From the NCBI RefSeq assembly GCF_019670125.1, contig NZ_AP023033.1, positions 2,779,001 to 2,843,000 on the forward strand: 64,000 bases of DNA, in the 5' to 3' direction. Numbering within the stretch: position 1 is the first letter of the stretch; every line of letters starts with the position of its first letter. A program made the translations under genes and the position numbers. The notes below the pieces were generated by a model, which made no database searches, had not been told where the DNA came from, and saw nothing but the letters and a program-made list of their open reading frames with translations. The stretch is from Agarivorans aestuarii (GTDB lineage Bacteria > Pseudomonadota > Gammaproteobacteria > Enterobacterales > Celerinatantimonadaceae). Positions 25,442 through 35,032 of this stretch are shown in pieces.

Positions 25442-26542
25442 TTAAATCACCAACAACTCGCCCTGAATAGCGCCAGCTTGCTTTAGCGCTTCTAGGATAG
25501 AGACCAAATCACCAGGAGCAACCCCTACCTGATTAACCGCCCGCACTAAATCATCAAGCGATGCGCCGGGGTTAAAGTTAAACATTCTCGAATCTTCTTG
25601 AGTCGCTTCAATCGTGCTAACGGTAGTTTCAACTGTTTCGCCATCAGAAAATGGATTGGGCTGGGAAATAAGCGGTGTTTCAGAAATTTTGACAGTTAAA
25701 CCACCATGGGTAATTGCGGCAGGTAATAGCCGAACATCTTTACCAATCACAATGGTACCAGTACGCGAGTTAACGATAATTTTGGCAGACTCTGAAGCCG
25801 GCTCGAAGGTTAAGTTTTCTAAGGTAGATAAGTAAGCAACACGCTGGCCAGGGTCTCGTGGGGCAAATACTTGTACCGATGCTGCATCCATAGGCGTCGC
25901 GGTATTAGGGCCTACTAAACTATTAATGGTATCGGCTAAACGCTTTGCAGTAGTGAAGTCCGAACGCTTAAGATTAAAGGTGATAGTATCGCCGTTCATA
26001 AACGGTGAAGGCACCGAGCGTTCTACAATTGCGCCGTTTGGAATGCGGCCTACGGTTGGAGTATTTGAAATAACTTTAGAGCCATCGGCTCCTTCTGCGC
26101 CAAAACCACCAACAATTAAGCTACCTTGAGCTAGCGCATATACTTCACCATCAGCACCCTTTAAAAAGGTTTGAATTAAACTGCCGCCACGTAAGCTTTT
26201 TGCTTCACCAATGGCAGAAATTGTAATATCGATGGTTTGACCCGGTTTAACAAATGCAGGCAACTCCGCGTGTACTGCAACGGGAGCAACATTCTTAATT
26301 TTTAAATTAGTACCAGGAGGAACAGTAATCCCAAAATTACGTAGCATGGTGGCAAAAGACTGCTTAGCGAAATCGCTGTTTTTCTCGCCGGTACCGGGTA
26401 AGCCCACCACCAAACCGTAACCGGTCAATTGGTTAGCCCGCACACCAGCAACATTTGCCACGTCTTTGACACGAGCAGCATTCACCGAATTCGCTACTAA
26501 ACACAAACCAATGCTAAATAATACAATGCTACGTTTAAACAT
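25442..26542 (-). CDS. flgI: FlgI flagellar P-ring protein
   Basis: A 366-residue periplasmic P-ring protein. The Sec signal peptide is [22 protein letters not shown], cleaved before [30 protein letters not shown], the strongly conserved mature start. The C-terminus [40 protein letters not shown] is also canonical. It lies between flgH and flgJ as in nearly all gammaproteobacteria. Confidence 0.96.
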   Translation of the reverse strand: MFKRSIVLFSIGLCLVANSVNAARVKDVANVAGVRANQLTGYGLVVGLPGTGEKNSDFAKQSFATMLRNFGITVPPGTNLKIKNVAPVAVHAELPAFVKPGQTIDITISAIGEAKSLRGGSLIQTFLKGADGEVYALAQGSLIVGGFGAEGADGSKVISNTPTVGRIPNGAIVERSVPSPFMNGDTITFNLKRSDFTTAKRLADTINSLVGPNTATPMDAASVQVFAPRDPGQRVAYLSTLENLTFEPASESAKIIVNSRTGTIVIGKDVRLLPAAITHGGLTVKISETPLISQPNPFSDGETVETTVSTIEATQEDSRMFNFNPGASLDDLVRAVNQVGVAPGDLVSILEALKQAGAIQGELLVI

Positions 26543-26566
26543 AAGACTACTCCTAAAAATCAGGGC

Positions 26567-27241
26567 TTAGAATGGCCAAGCTGGACCATTAAAGAATTTA
26601 GATAACCAACCCTGATCAGTGGTATTGGCAAAATCACCAGTGCCACCATACTGAATTCGTGCATTAGCAATGCGTAACGAGGTAATTGAGTTATCAGGTG
26701 CGACATCTTCTGGGCGAATAATCCCGGTTAAACGAATGTATTCATTACCATTGTTTAACATCAGCCATTTTTCACCGCTAATAATCAGATTGCCGTTGGC
26801 CAATACCTGTACCACGTTCACTGAAATATTACCGTTCAAGCTGTTACTTTGAGCCGCATCGGCTTCACCGGTAAAATCACTACTTTGACTTAAGCCTAGT
26901 TCTATTGGATTACCGTTAATTGTAGCCACACCGCCAGGTACTGTGATTTGGTTTAGATTTAAATTCTTATCTTTAGCCAGCTCGTTACTGGCTGATTTAC
27001 TGGCTTGAGTACGCTCGGCGAGATTCACCACAATAATGTCTCCAACCCGATGGGCTTTTTTATCTGAATACAGATTATTGGCGCCATTTTCGGTAAACAA
27101 CGAGCCAGTGATTCTTGCTTCTACGGCCACGTCTTCTGGATATACCGGCGCAAACTCTGGGTCATCTGGCACTACTGCCGTGTTCACGCTGGCGCAGCCA
27201 GCCATTGCCATACAGGTTGCTACTACCATTAGTTTATTCAT
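26567..27241 (-). CDS. flgH: FlgH flagellar L-ring lipoprotein
   Basis: A 224-residue outer-membrane L-ring lipoprotein. The signal peptide NKLMVVATCMAMAGC ends in a lipobox with the lipidated cysteine. Mature motifs include GSLFTENGANNLYSDKKAHRVGDIIVVNL and GNLIISGEKWLMLNNGNEYIRLTGIIRPEDV, diagnostic for FlgH. The frame opens 6 bp earlier with TTG, but ATG 27241 follows GAGAGGGA at proper spacing and gives a normal lipoprotein signal. Confidence 0.95.
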   Translation of the reverse strand: MNKLMVVATCMAMAGCASVNTAVVPDDPEFAPVYPEDVAVEARITGSLFTENGANNLYSDKKAHRVGDIIVVNLAERTQASKSASNELAKDKNLNLNQITVPGGVATINGNPIELGLSQSSDFTGEADAAQSNSLNGNISVNVVQVLANGNLIISGEKWLMLNNGNEYIRLTGIIRPEDVAPDNSITSLRIANARIQYGGTGDFANTTDQGWLSKFFNGPAWPF

Positions 27242-27267
27242 GAGCAATCCCTCTCTCTAAACTTTGA

Positions 27268-28056
27268 TTACAATTGCTGCGTTGCGAAGGTCAACATTTG
27301 GTCTACGGTTGAAATCACTTTTGAATTCATCTCGTAAACCCGTTGCGCTTCAATTAAGTTAACCAGCTCTTCAGTTACATTCACGTTTGATGTTTCTAAA
27401 GAGCCTTGGCGAATTGCGCCTAAGCCATTTTCCGATGCAATACCATTTTGAGGCGCACCACTGGCACCTGTTTCCAAATACAAGTTTTGGCCACGAGGCT
27501 CTAATCCAGATGGGTTAACAAAATCAGTAATGGTAATTTGGCCAATAACTTGGCTGTCGGTTTGACCTGGCAAACGAACGCTTACCTCGCCGTCTTCACC
27601 CACAGTAAAGCTTTGTGCATCTTCAGGAACTTGAATTTCTGGCTGTAATGGGTAACCCGCACCAGGCGTTACAATAGTGCCTTCATCGTTAAGACCAAAT
27701 TGGCCGTTACGAGTATAAGCAGTAGTGCCATCTGGCATCAAAATCTCGAAGAAACCACGGCCATCTACCATTAAATCAAAGGCATTATCGGTGGTTTGAA
27801 CATTACCTTGGTCATGGTTCTTTTGCGTGGCGATAACTTTAGCGCCAGCACCAATCATTAAGCCCGATGGCATTTTGGTGTTCTGCGAAGAACGACCACC
27901 GGGTTGGTTAATGGTTTGATATAACAAATCTTCAAATACAGCGCGGCTTTTTTTGTAACCTACTGTGCTGGCATTGGCTAAGTTATTTGATATAACCGAT
28001 ACGTTAGTTTGTTGGGCATCTAAGCCAGTTTTACTGATCCATAATGCGGGATGCAT
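27268..28056 (-). CDS. flgG: FlgG distal rod protein
   Basis: A 262-residue rod protein. The N-terminal MHPALWISKTGLDAQQTNVSVISNNLANASTVGYKKSRA contains the rod/hook motif NNLANASTVGYKK, and the C-terminus QRVYEMNSKVISTVDQMLTFATQQL is canonical FlgG. Length matches the family (~260). It is followed by flgH after 20 bp and preceded by flgF. Confidence 0.96.
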   Translation of the reverse strand: MHPALWISKTGLDAQQTNVSVISNNLANASTVGYKKSRAVFEDLLYQTINQPGGRSSQNTKMPSGLMIGAGAKVIATQKNHDQGNVQTTDNAFDLMVDGRGFFEILMPDGTTAYTRNGQFGLNDEGTIVTPGAGYPLQPEIQVPEDAQSFTVGEDGEVSVRLPGQTDSQVIGQITITDFVNPSGLEPRGQNLYLETGASGAPQNGIASENGLGAIRQGSLETSNVNVTEELVNLIEAQRVYEMNSKVISTVDQMLTFATQQL

Positions 28057-28072
28057 AATACGCTCCTTATAC

Positions 28073-28819
28073 CTAGCTTAATCGCAACAAGCTGTTAGTG
28101 GCTTTTTCATTTTCTTCAGCAGCTTTCATCATCTTGATTTGCATCTCAAATTGACGCTGCATGCTGATCATATGTGTCATTTCTTGCACTGGGTTCACGT
28201 TACTGCCCTCCAGCGCTCCTTTCACCAATTCCACGGTAGCATCGGGCTGAAAAGGCTGGCCATTGGTGGCTCTGAACAAACCGTCGTCGCCTTTAGTTAG
28301 CTCACCAGCAAAAGGTTTACTTAGTTTAATGCGGTTAACTTCTTCCAAGGCGTCTGCAGGCGCACCTTCTGGACGAATCTCGATGGTGCCATCTTCGTTA
28401 ATTTCTAGCTTTTCAACAGGTAGCGGAATAATAATTGGCGCGTCTTGATTACCTAATACAGCCTGCCCCTGCATGGTTTGTAAAACACCAGCAGCAGAAA
28501 TGGTAAAGTTACCATTACGAGATAACGCTTCATTACCATCTTTATCTTGAACCGAAATCCAACCTTCTCCTTTGATCGCCACATCTAAATCTCGCCCCGT
28601 TGTCTTTAACAGACCATCGGTAAAGTTTTGAGTTGGGCGCTCGGTCATAGCAAATACGCGAGAAGGCATGCCTGGCCCAAAAGCCTGCATTGAGCGCGCA
28701 TTCTCTAAGTCGGCTTTAAAGCCAGTGGTATTTGCATTTGCAAGGTTGTTACCACGTACCGCGAGCGAGTGCATATTTTGTTTTGCACCGGTCATCGATA
28801 TATAAAGTAGTTGGTCCAT
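28073..28819 (-). CDS. flgF: FlgF proximal rod protein
   Basis: A 248-residue rod protein beginning MDQLLYISMTGAKQNMHSLAVRGNNLANANTTGFKADL, the FlgF form of the rod motif, and ending MTHMISMQRQFEMQIKMMKAAEENEKATNSLLRLS. It is the first gene of a second rod/hook transcript: flgE upstream ends in a terminator and a sigma-54-like promoter lies between them at 28860-28875. Confidence 0.95.
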   Translation of the reverse strand: MDQLLYISMTGAKQNMHSLAVRGNNLANANTTGFKADLENARSMQAFGPGMPSRVFAMTERPTQNFTDGLLKTTGRDLDVAIKGEGWISVQDKDGNEALSRNGNFTISAAGVLQTMQGQAVLGNQDAPIIIPLPVEKLEINEDGTIEIRPEGAPADALEEVNRIKLSKPFAGELTKGDDGLFRATNGQPFQPDATVELVKGALEGSNVNPVQEMTHMISMQRQFEMQIKMMKAAEENEKATNSLLRLS

Positions 28820-28859
28820 GTCTATTTCCTACGTCAATTAGCTGACTCAGAGGAAATAA

Positions 28860-28875
28860 AGCAATTAGAATGCCA
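28860..28875 (-). promoter_or_regulatory. Candidate sigma-54 promoter of flgFGHIJKL
   Basis: Minus strand TGGCATT-N4-TTGCT with correct GG-N10-GC spacing, 40-56 bp before the flgF ATG. It would restart transcription after the flgE terminator. Confidence 0.7.
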
Positions 28876-28927
28876 GAAGATAAAAGAAGAAAAACAACAA
28901 GAAAAAAACCAATTAAATCAATAAAGT

Positions 28928-28954
28928 AAAAAGGCAGCCAAAGCTGCCTTTTTA
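28928..28954 (-). terminator. Terminator after flgE
   Basis: Stem aaaaaggcagc/gctgccttttt with a 4-nt loop and T-runs available on both strands. It lies 20 bp downstream of the flgE stop. Confidence 0.9.
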
Positions 28955-28973
28955 TTCAGACCTTATCAAATCA

Positions 28974-30311
28974 TTAACGAATTTGAATAATGGTTTGCTG
29001 TAGCGTTGAGTTAACTTCTAGGGCTCGAGAGTTAGCCTGGAAGTTACGCTGGGCGCTAATCAAATTCACTAACTGCTCAGTTAAGTTAACGTTAGCTTGC
29101 TCTAAAGAAGCCGAGTTAATTTTACCAAATGTACCCGAGTTACCTTCACCAGCAATGGCTTCACCACTTAATTGAGTTTGTTGCCATGCAGTATCGCCAA
29201 TTTGCGATAAACCTTGGTTATTGGCAAATTTTGCTACCGATACTTTAGCAATGTTAGTGGTTTCCCCATTACTGTATGAAGCAACAACCAAACCGTCTGG
29301 ACCAATATCGATACCTGTCAATTTACCAACGGTAGAACCATCCTGCGATAAGCTAGACACCTCAAAGGCTGAATTGTATTGAGTTGGGCCATTTAAGTTA
29401 AAGGTAATGGTTTGTGTTGGGTCTACAGAACCGGTCACAGGATCCCAAACACCACCAGGGCCGTTTGGTGGAGCCGTACCAAGAGCGACGGTTTCAATAA
29501 TGGCAGGCGCAGTTGACGCTAAGGCACCGGTGTTGTCGAAAGTTAAAGTAGCAGAAGCTGGAATGTTAGGGTTAGCATTACCCGCATTAGGTGTATTAGC
29601 CGTACCGCCAGCAACATCTACAGGTTGGCCGTCAATGTATATCAACTTGTGCCAAGTATTTGCCGTGGTGTCATCTTTAATAAAGAAGGTCTCTGCGACA
29701 TGCGACCCACCTTGCGAATCATACACCGTCACAGACGTAGCCGAAGTGTAAGTATTACTATCAGTTGGATCAAAATCGCCAATATCATGAGTAGTGCCAC
29801 TAGAAGGCAAGTTAAAACTCATATCGACTTGGCTGGTCATAGTAGGGTTACCCACTTCAGCACTAATTTGAATCGCGTTGGTTGCTGCCATACTTACAGC
29901 AGAGGGTGTACCGCTGCTGTTCACAGTATAACCTTGCAGGTACTGACCCTGTGAGTTAACAATAAAGTTATCAGCGTTTAACTTAAAGGCACCTGCACGA
30001 GTAAATTCTCGCGTTTGGGTGGTTAAGTCTGACGCGGTAACAAAAAAGCCTTCGCCGCTAATCGCCATATCTAAGGCATTCTGGGTAAAGTTAAGACTAC
30101 CTTGGTGGAATTGCTGGGCAACATCTACGGTTTTAACACCATTACCCACGGCAGTACGAGCATTTGAGAAAATCGATGTTGCATACACATCGGCAAACTC
30201 AGCACGCGACTCTTTAAAACCAATGGTGTTGACGTTAGCAATATTGTTCGCCGTTACGTCAAGATCCTTTTGCGAGGCATTGATGCCGCTTAGAGCGATA
30301 TTAAATGACAT
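28974..30311 (-). CDS. flgE: FlgE flagellar hook protein
   Basis: A 445-residue hook protein. The N-terminus MSFNIALSGINASQKDLDVTANNIANVNTIGFKESRAEFADVY and the C-terminus NVNLTEQLVNLISAQRNFQANSRALEVNSTLQQTIIQIR are FlgE hallmarks. The middle holds the hook-specific D1/D2 domains, with the calpain-like SLTVYDSQGGSH type segment seen here as SVTVYDSQGGSHVAETFF. It follows flgD by 32 bp. Length is typical for the genus-level group (400-450). Confidence 0.96.
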   Translation of the reverse strand: MSFNIALSGINASQKDLDVTANNIANVNTIGFKESRAEFADVYATSIFSNARTAVGNGVKTVDVAQQFHQGSLNFTQNALDMAISGEGFFVTASDLTTQTREFTRAGAFKLNADNFIVNSQGQYLQGYTVNSSGTPSAVSMAATNAIQISAEVGNPTMTSQVDMSFNLPSSGTTHDIGDFDPTDSNTYTSATSVTVYDSQGGSHVAETFFIKDDTTANTWHKLIYIDGQPVDVAGGTANTPNAGNANPNIPASATLTFDNTGALASTAPAIIETVALGTAPPNGPGGVWDPVTGSVDPTQTITFNLNGPTQYNSAFEVSSLSQDGSTVGKLTGIDIGPDGLVVASYSNGETTNIAKVSVAKFANNQGLSQIGDTAWQQTQLSGEAIAGEGNSGTFGKINSASLEQANVNLTEQLVNLISAQRNFQANSRALEVNSTLQQTIIQIR

Positions 30312-30343
30312 CTCTCAATCTCCTATCGTTTTACTATTCTTTG

Positions 30344-31015
30344 TTAGGCCTTGGCTACTTCGAGAACATCGCTCATTGCAATGCCACCTAAGCCTTCTAA
30401 ATTGACGACTACGCCAGATGTGCCACCCGCTAAGCTCACGCTACCTACGCTTGCATATGTTGCGGTGGGTAAACTGATCTCTTTACCGCCCTGAACACCA
30501 TTAACTTTAATGTTGTACTTACCTTCCGGCATCGGATTCCCGTTAGAATCGGTGCCATCCCAAGAGAACGGCATGTTGCCACTTCCCTCACCTAAGTCGA
30601 TAACCTTGACGACTTCACCCGCCGCGTTTTCGACCGAAACTTTTACATTAGTGGTAGCTGCGCCTGTCACCGCTACACCGTCAAATCCAGCGCCGCCGTT
30701 ATGACCATAATCTAAAGGCACCAGCACTTTTTGACCTACTAAGGTTGACGCCTGCAAGGCAGCCGATGAATTCATAATCGAGTTCATGGTGTCAAATTTG
30801 GTACCAAGCTCAGCAATACCCTCAGAAGTTTGAAAGCTCGCCATTTGAGCGATCATTTCGGCGTTATCAACGGGTTTACTGGGGTCTTGGTACTGCAGCT
30901 GCGTGGTCAGTAGCGAGAAGAAATCCTCTTGCCCCAAGGACTGATTATTATTACTCTCTGGAACAACCGATTCAGGCTGCCAATAATTACTTTGTAACGG
31001 ATCAATAGTAGACAC
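30344..31015 (-). CDS. flgD: FlgD hook assembly scaffold
   Basis: A 223-residue hook-capping scaffold, lost on hook completion. The N-terminal export region contains LGQEDFFSLLTTQLQYQDPSKPVDNAEMIAQMASFQTSEGI, the conserved FlgD core, and the C-terminal beta domain has FSWDGTDSNGNPMPEGKYNIKV, the FlgD Ig-like signature. It sits between flgC (10-bp gap) and flgE. Confidence 0.95.
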   Translation of the reverse strand: MSTIDPLQSNYWQPESVVPESNNNQSLGQEDFFSLLTTQLQYQDPSKPVDNAEMIAQMASFQTSEGIAELGTKFDTMNSIMNSSAALQASTLVGQKVLVPLDYGHNGGAGFDGVAVTGAATTNVKVSVENAAGEVVKVIDLGEGSGNMPFSWDGTDSNGNPMPEGKYNIKVNGVQGGKEISLPTATYASVGSVSLAGGTSGVVVNLEGLGGIAMSDVLEVAKA

Positions 31016-31025
31016 TGGCTACTCC

Positions 31026-31445
31026 TTAACTTTTACCCAGATTAAGCGTGCTATTAAGCATTTGCTTAGCGGCTTCTGCTACTTGAACATTCGCTTGATA
31101 AGAGCGCGATGCACTCATCATATCGGCCATTTCTTCAATAACATTTACGTTGGGCTTGAATATATACCCTTCTTCATTCGCCATCGGGTGTTCTGGATAG
31201 TACTCTTTACGTAACGGTGCATCCGATTCAACAATGCCCGCTACTTTAACTTGGGCAGATTCAAGCTGTGCTTGAGAAGCTTTGTTTAGCTCAGCTTCAA
31301 ACACAGGTTTTCTTGCTCGATAAGTTTGGTCGATACTTGAACTAATGCTGTCGGCATTGGCGAGGTTACTGGCAGTAGTATTTAAACGTACTGACTGAGC
31401 CTTCATGGCCGAAGCTGAAATATCAAAAACATTAAAAAAGCTCAT
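31026..31445 (-). CDS. flgC: FlgC proximal rod protein
   Basis: A 139-residue rod protein. The N-terminal MSFFNVFDISASAMKAQSVRLNTTASNLANADS and the C-terminal VNVIEEMADMMSASRSYQANVQVAEAAKQMLNSTLNLGKS are FlgC signatures. Its ATG overlaps the flgB stop by one base (TAATG), so the two are coupled. Confidence 0.96.
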   Translation of the reverse strand: MSFFNVFDISASAMKAQSVRLNTTASNLANADSISSSIDQTYRARKPVFEAELNKASQAQLESAQVKVAGIVESDAPLRKEYYPEHPMANEEGYIFKPNVNVIEEMADMMSASRSYQANVQVAEAAKQMLNSTLNLGKS

Positions 31446-31843
31446 TATTGACCTCCCTTAATTGCATTACGCAAGCCACTAAATTTACTAGAAAGAAAAC
31501 CAATTCCTGCCTGGTATTCCAAGCCGTTCTGCATAAATTCGGCCTTTTCTTTCTGTACATCAACGGTATTGCCGTCGCCAGTATCTGGCTGATCCGGCAC
31601 TTGAAAGCCTAATTCGGCAAACTGGCTATTACCGCCGCTTATGTGGCGCTCATTAGTGATCTGCATTCCACCACCCTGCTTACTTTTAGCGGCAGCAAAT
31701 GCTTTATTAAAATCTATATCTCGTGCTTTATAGTTAGGTGTATCGGCATTAGCAATGTTACTTGCAATCACCTCAGAACGGCGGGCTCTTACACCTACAG
31801 TATGCTGATGAACGCCTAATGCTTTATCAAATGTTATTGCCAT
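31445..31843 (-). CDS. flgB: FlgB proximal rod protein
   Basis: A 132-residue rod protein with the motif EVIASNIANADTPNYKARDIDF and C-terminus MQNGLEYQAGIGFLSSKFSGLRNAIKGGQ. The frame opens 6 bp earlier at a GTG, but ATG 31843 has GAGG 5 nt upstream and gives the usual MAITFDKALGVH start. It is the first gene of flgBCDE and lies ~30 bp downstream of a sigma-54 promoter. Confidence 0.95.
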   Translation of the reverse strand: MAITFDKALGVHQHTVGVRARRSEVIASNIANADTPNYKARDIDFNKAFAAAKSKQGGGMQITNERHISGGNSQFAELGFQVPDQPDTGDGNTVDVQKEKAEFMQNGLEYQAGIGFLSSKFSGLRNAIKGGQ

Positions 31844-31876
31844 ATACACCTCGTTACACTTCCACGAAGAATAATT

Positions 31877-31892
31877 AGCAAGAGCTGTGCCA
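31877..31892 (-). promoter_or_regulatory. Sigma-54 promoter of flgBCDE
   Basis: Minus strand TGGCACA-N4-TTGCT, a single departure from the sigma-54 consensus, with correct GG-N10-GC spacing. Predicted start near 31866, ~23 nt before the flgB ATG. Confidence 0.82.
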
Positions 31893-32026
31893 GAGTTTTT
31901 TTGACGCTTTTTGTTCAGCTAACTAAGTAACTTAGTTGTATTGGTATGGATTAACTTGATGGTGAGAAGATGATAGCGGCAAATAAAGCGGCAACTATTG
32001 CCCTTTAGTGCCGCTGTGGGAAACAC

Positions 32027-32860
32027 CTATTTTAATTGATAAACAATGCCGGGGTGACAACGTAGCATATTAAAACGATCGGTTAAGCCGGTAATCGATT
32101 CAGAAGCCCCTAACATTAAATATCCATTGGGATTTAATGCTTGAGCAAACTGGTTAAGGATCTTCGATTTCACATCGGCATTAAAGTAAATCAGCACATT
32201 CCGGCAAAAAATGATATCGAACTTACCCATTAGTGCATAGCTATCTAAAAGATTCAGCGGTCTGAAGCTGACATTTTTACGCACTTTATCATTAACTCTA
32301 AATCTGCCATCGGTAGTCGCTTCAAAAAACTGACGCTTACGTTCTGGTGATAAACCACGAGCCAAAGCCAAGGTGTCATATTCACCACGCTTGCAGTGCT
32401 CCAACATTGACGGTGATATGTCAGTGCCCACTACCTGCACGCCCATTGGTAAAGTCCCAGGGCGTCTCGCTTGATACTCCAGTGAAGTCATCATAATCGA
32501 ATAAGGCTCTTGCCCAGAGGAACTAGCCGCTGACCAAATTTTAACTGGCCTCGATAACTTAGCGAACTCGGGTAAGATTTTGTCACCGAGTAATTGAAAA
32601 GGATAAGTATCCCTAAACCACAATGTTTCATTGGTGGTCATGGCATCAACCACGGCCGCACGTAAATCTCGCTCACGTAAGCTCATAGCTTTTTGAACTA
32701 GCTCGGTAAGACTTTCTACAGAGTACTGAGACATCAACGGCGATAAACGGCTCTTTACTAAGTATTGCTTGTTGTCACCTAATACAATTCCGCACTGCTT
32801 TTCTAAAAAGCCGCAAAACTGTTTATACACATCATCTGTTATGGTTCTCAATGCATCCAC
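32027..32860 (-). CDS. cheR: CheR chemotaxis methyltransferase
   Basis: A 277-residue SAM-dependent glutamate methyltransferase of chemoreceptors. The N-terminal helical domain (YKQFCGFLEKQCGIVLGDNKQYLVKSRL) precedes the catalytic domain with TNETLWFRDTYPFQLL, IWSAASSSGQEPYSIMM, GTDISPSMLEHCKRGEY, FDIIFCRNVLIYF and LMLGASESI. The start is GTG 32860, 4 bp after the cheV stop; an ATG two bases in is out of frame. The cheV-cheR pair between flgA and flgB is the usual Vibrio/Shewanella arrangement. Confidence 0.95.
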   Translation of the reverse strand: MDALRTITDDVYKQFCGFLEKQCGIVLGDNKQYLVKSRLSPLMSQYSVESLTELVQKAMSLRERDLRAAVVDAMTTNETLWFRDTYPFQLLGDKILPEFAKLSRPVKIWSAASSSGQEPYSIMMTSLEYQARRPGTLPMGVQVVGTDISPSMLEHCKRGEYDTLALARGLSPERKRQFFEATTDGRFRVNDKVRKNVSFRPLNLLDSYALMGKFDIIFCRNVLIYFNADVKSKILNQFAQALNPNGYLMLGASESITGLTDRFNMLRCHPGIVYQLK

Positions 32861-32863
32861 ACT

Positions 32864-33775
32864 CTATAAAGATTGACGAACAGCGGCAGCCAATTCATCT
32901 GGATTAAATTTAGCAATAAAGGCATTAGCGCCAACTTTATTTACCATAGCTTGGTTAAATACACCACTTAGAGAGGTGTGTAAAATTATGTGCAGACCTT
33001 TTAAGTCGGGATGAGAACGTACTTCAGCAGTTAAGGTGTAACCATCCATTTCCGGCATTTCTATGTCAGAAATCACCAACGCAATTTGATCAGTAATAGG
33101 GCCATCTTTAGCCATCGTTGTTAACAGCTCAAGTGCTTCTCGTCCGTCTTGGCAAAGCAAGGCTTCCACCCCTAAAGAAGTTACCGCACGCTTAACTTGA
33201 TTTCGCGCCACTGAAGAATCATCAACAACCAACACTTTTTTATCTATGTGCACATTGGCAGCGGCTTCATCAACAATCTCTTTACTTACAGTGGTATCAA
33301 CCGGTGAAATCTCGTCAAGGATTTTTTCAACGTCTAAAATAGAAACCAATTCTTTTTCAACTTCTGTAACCGCTGTTAAGTAGTTGAACTTACCAGCGCC
33401 TTTTGGCGGCGGTAAAATATCTTCCCAGTTCATATTAACAATGCGCTCAACCGAGCCCACTAAAAAGCCCTGCACCGAGCGGTTATATTCAGAAATGATA
33501 ATAAAACATTTGCTCACGTCTTCAATTGGACGTCCGCCAGTAGCTGAACTTAGATCAATCACTGAAATAGTTTGGCCACGAATATGGGCTACACCACGGA
33601 TAACAGGATTTAGTTTAGGCAACGCGGTAAGGGGTGGACACTGTAAGACTTCTTTAACTTTAAATACATTAATGCCGTAGCGCTGAGACCCATTTAACCT
33701 GAATAACAACAACTCTAAGCGATTCTGACCGACTAGCTGCGTACGCTGGTTTACCGAATCTAAAATACCCGCCAT
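32864..33775 (-). CDS. cheV: CheV chemotaxis coupling protein (CheW-REC)
   Basis: A 303-residue two-domain protein. The CheW-like domain spans about residues 15-155 (LLFRLNGSQRYGINVFKVKEVL, VIRGVAHIRGQTISVIDL). The receiver domain spans about 180-300 (VLVVDDSSVARNQVKRAV, LVISDIEMPEMDGYTLTAEV with the phospho-aspartate, LHIILHTSLSG, ANAFIAKF with the conserved lysine). It couples chemoreceptors to CheA and adapts by phosphorylation. It is divergent from flgA and 3 bp upstream of cheR. Confidence 0.95.
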   Translation of the reverse strand: MAGILDSVNQRTQLVGQNRLELLLFRLNGSQRYGINVFKVKEVLQCPPLTALPKLNPVIRGVAHIRGQTISVIDLSSATGGRPIEDVSKCFIIISEYNRSVQGFLVGSVERIVNMNWEDILPPPKGAGKFNYLTAVTEVEKELVSILDVEKILDEISPVDTTVSKEIVDEAAANVHIDKKVLVVDDSSVARNQVKRAVTSLGVEALLCQDGREALELLTTMAKDGPITDQIALVISDIEMPEMDGYTLTAEVRSHPDLKGLHIILHTSLSGVFNQAMVNKVGANAFIAKFNPDELAAAVRQSL

Positions 33776-33943
33776 ATACTTATCACTCCTTAGAAAGGGG
33801 CATCAACCTTGCTTAACCCCTGTATACTATCGCTTAATCTAGCTTAATTGTCGTTTTTTTGACACCAAAAGACTTAGCATCAACTTGTTAAGCATAGACA
33901 AAAAAGCCAATTGTTACTTTGCTTTATCGGTATCATATCGGAA

Positions 33944-34624
33944 ATGTTGATAAAAATTGCAGCTTCACTCGTATTATTTTGTTTTAGTCTTACTGCTCAC
34001 ACTAGTGAGCTGCATTCGCAGCTTGAAAAAGCAGCAGTAGATTTCGTTCGCTCGCAGATAACTCACGACAATCGTCAAAAAATTGATCTCACTGCCAACC
34101 AACTGGATGAGCGGGTCGCTATTCCCGATTGTTTAACCCCTTACCGCTATAGCCTGGCCAATGGTGAAGTAAGAAGAAACACCAGTGTCTTAGTGACTTG
34201 TGACGAACAGGCAAACTGGCGTCTATATATCCCGGTACGCAAACAAGTATTGCTTGCTGTAGTCGTTGCAGCCTCACCAATTCAAGAAGGGGCTGCTTTA
34301 ACTAACGCACAACTTACCACGAATTTTTTGCCCGAGAACCGCTTACGCGGTAGTTACTTCACTGAGCTAGAGCCTCTAGTTGGTGCTAAACTTAGACGAG
34401 CAATGCGTAAAGACCAAATCATAACCGGGCGCGATATTTGCATAGTATGCAAAGGTGATGCTGTTACCATCTCCGCCAACGCAGGTGGACTGAATGTAAC
34501 AACCCAAGGTACCGCTTTGTCTAGTGGTACTATCGGTGATACCATTCGGGCTAGAAATAATCAGTCTCAGCGTCTGGTCACCGGCCGAGTAAAGGCGATT
34601 GGAATAATTGAGGTAAATCTTTAA
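33944..34624 (+). CDS. flgA: FlgA P-ring assembly chaperone
   Basis: A 226-residue periplasmic chaperone for P-ring formation. The signal peptide is LIKIAASLVLFCFSLTAHTSE. The C-terminal SAF-type region includes EGAALTNAQLTTNFLPENRL, GAKLRRAMRKDQIITGRDICI and SSGTIGDTIRARNNQSQRLVTGRVKAIGIIEVNL, the FlgA signature. The frame is open to TTG 33911, but ATG 33944 gives a proper signal peptide. A sigma-28 promoter for flgM begins 8 bp after its stop. Confidence 0.92.
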   Translation: MLIKIAASLVLFCFSLTAHTSELHSQLEKAAVDFVRSQITHDNRQKIDLTANQLDERVAIPDCLTPYRYSLANGEVRRNTSVLVTCDEQANWRLYIPVRKQVLLAVVVAASPIQEGAALTNAQLTTNFLPENRLRGSYFTELEPLVGAKLRRAMRKDQIITGRDICIVCKGDAVTISANAGGLNVTTQGTALSSGTIGDTIRARNNQSQRLVTGRVKAIGIIEVNL

Positions 34625-34632
34625 TTTTTTTC

Positions 34633-34659
34633 TAAAGTTTTACCAAAGCAAGCCGATAG
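34633..34659 (+). promoter_or_regulatory. Sigma-28 promoter of flgMN
   Basis: TAAAGTTT-N11-GCCGATAG: perfect -35 box, exact spacing, one mismatch in the -10 box. It lies ~43 bp before the flgM ATG and fits FlgM feedback, since the anti-sigma factor is made under its own target sigma factor. Confidence 0.88.
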
Positions 34660-34701
34660 CTTTATTGAATACGAAAAATTGATTAACTGTGGGGCGCCAT
34701 T

Positions 34702-35025
34702 ATGGCTTTAAATATTAACAACTTAGGTGGGAACCGTCCTAGTCAAGTAGACTCGAATCGAGTTGCTGACAAAGGCACAAAAGAAAGCGCTGAACAACGT
34801 TCAACCGCTGGTTCTGCTGCAGCCCAGGATTCAGTTATGCTTACAAACGAAGCACAACAACTAAACCGTATTCAGCAGAATTTGCTCAGTGATTCAGATA
34901 GCAGAAGCTCTAAGCTAGAATCAATTAAGCAAGCGGTGGCCGATGGAACTTATCAAGTAGATGCCAATAAAGTTGCACAAAAAATGGGTGACTTTGAAAG
35001 TGAGTTTAATAAAGCGCTTGGATAA
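34702..35025 (+). CDS. flgM: FlgM anti-sigma-28 factor
   Basis: A 107-residue FlgM. The N-terminal part is Ser/Gln-rich and probably disordered; the C-terminal sigma-binding part reads DSVMLTNEAQQLNRIQQNL...SKLESIKQAVADGTYQVDANKVAQKMGDFESEF, close to the family signature (kv..ik.ai.sGtY.vd...iA..ll). It holds FliA inactive until it is exported through the finished hook. flgN follows after 7 bp. Confidence 0.94.
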   Translation: MALNINNLGGNRPSQVDSNRVADKGTKESAEQRSTAGSAAAQDSVMLTNEAQQLNRIQQNLLSDSDSRSSKLESIKQAVADGTYQVDANKVAQKMGDFESEFNKALG

Positions 35026-35032
35026 TTAGCCT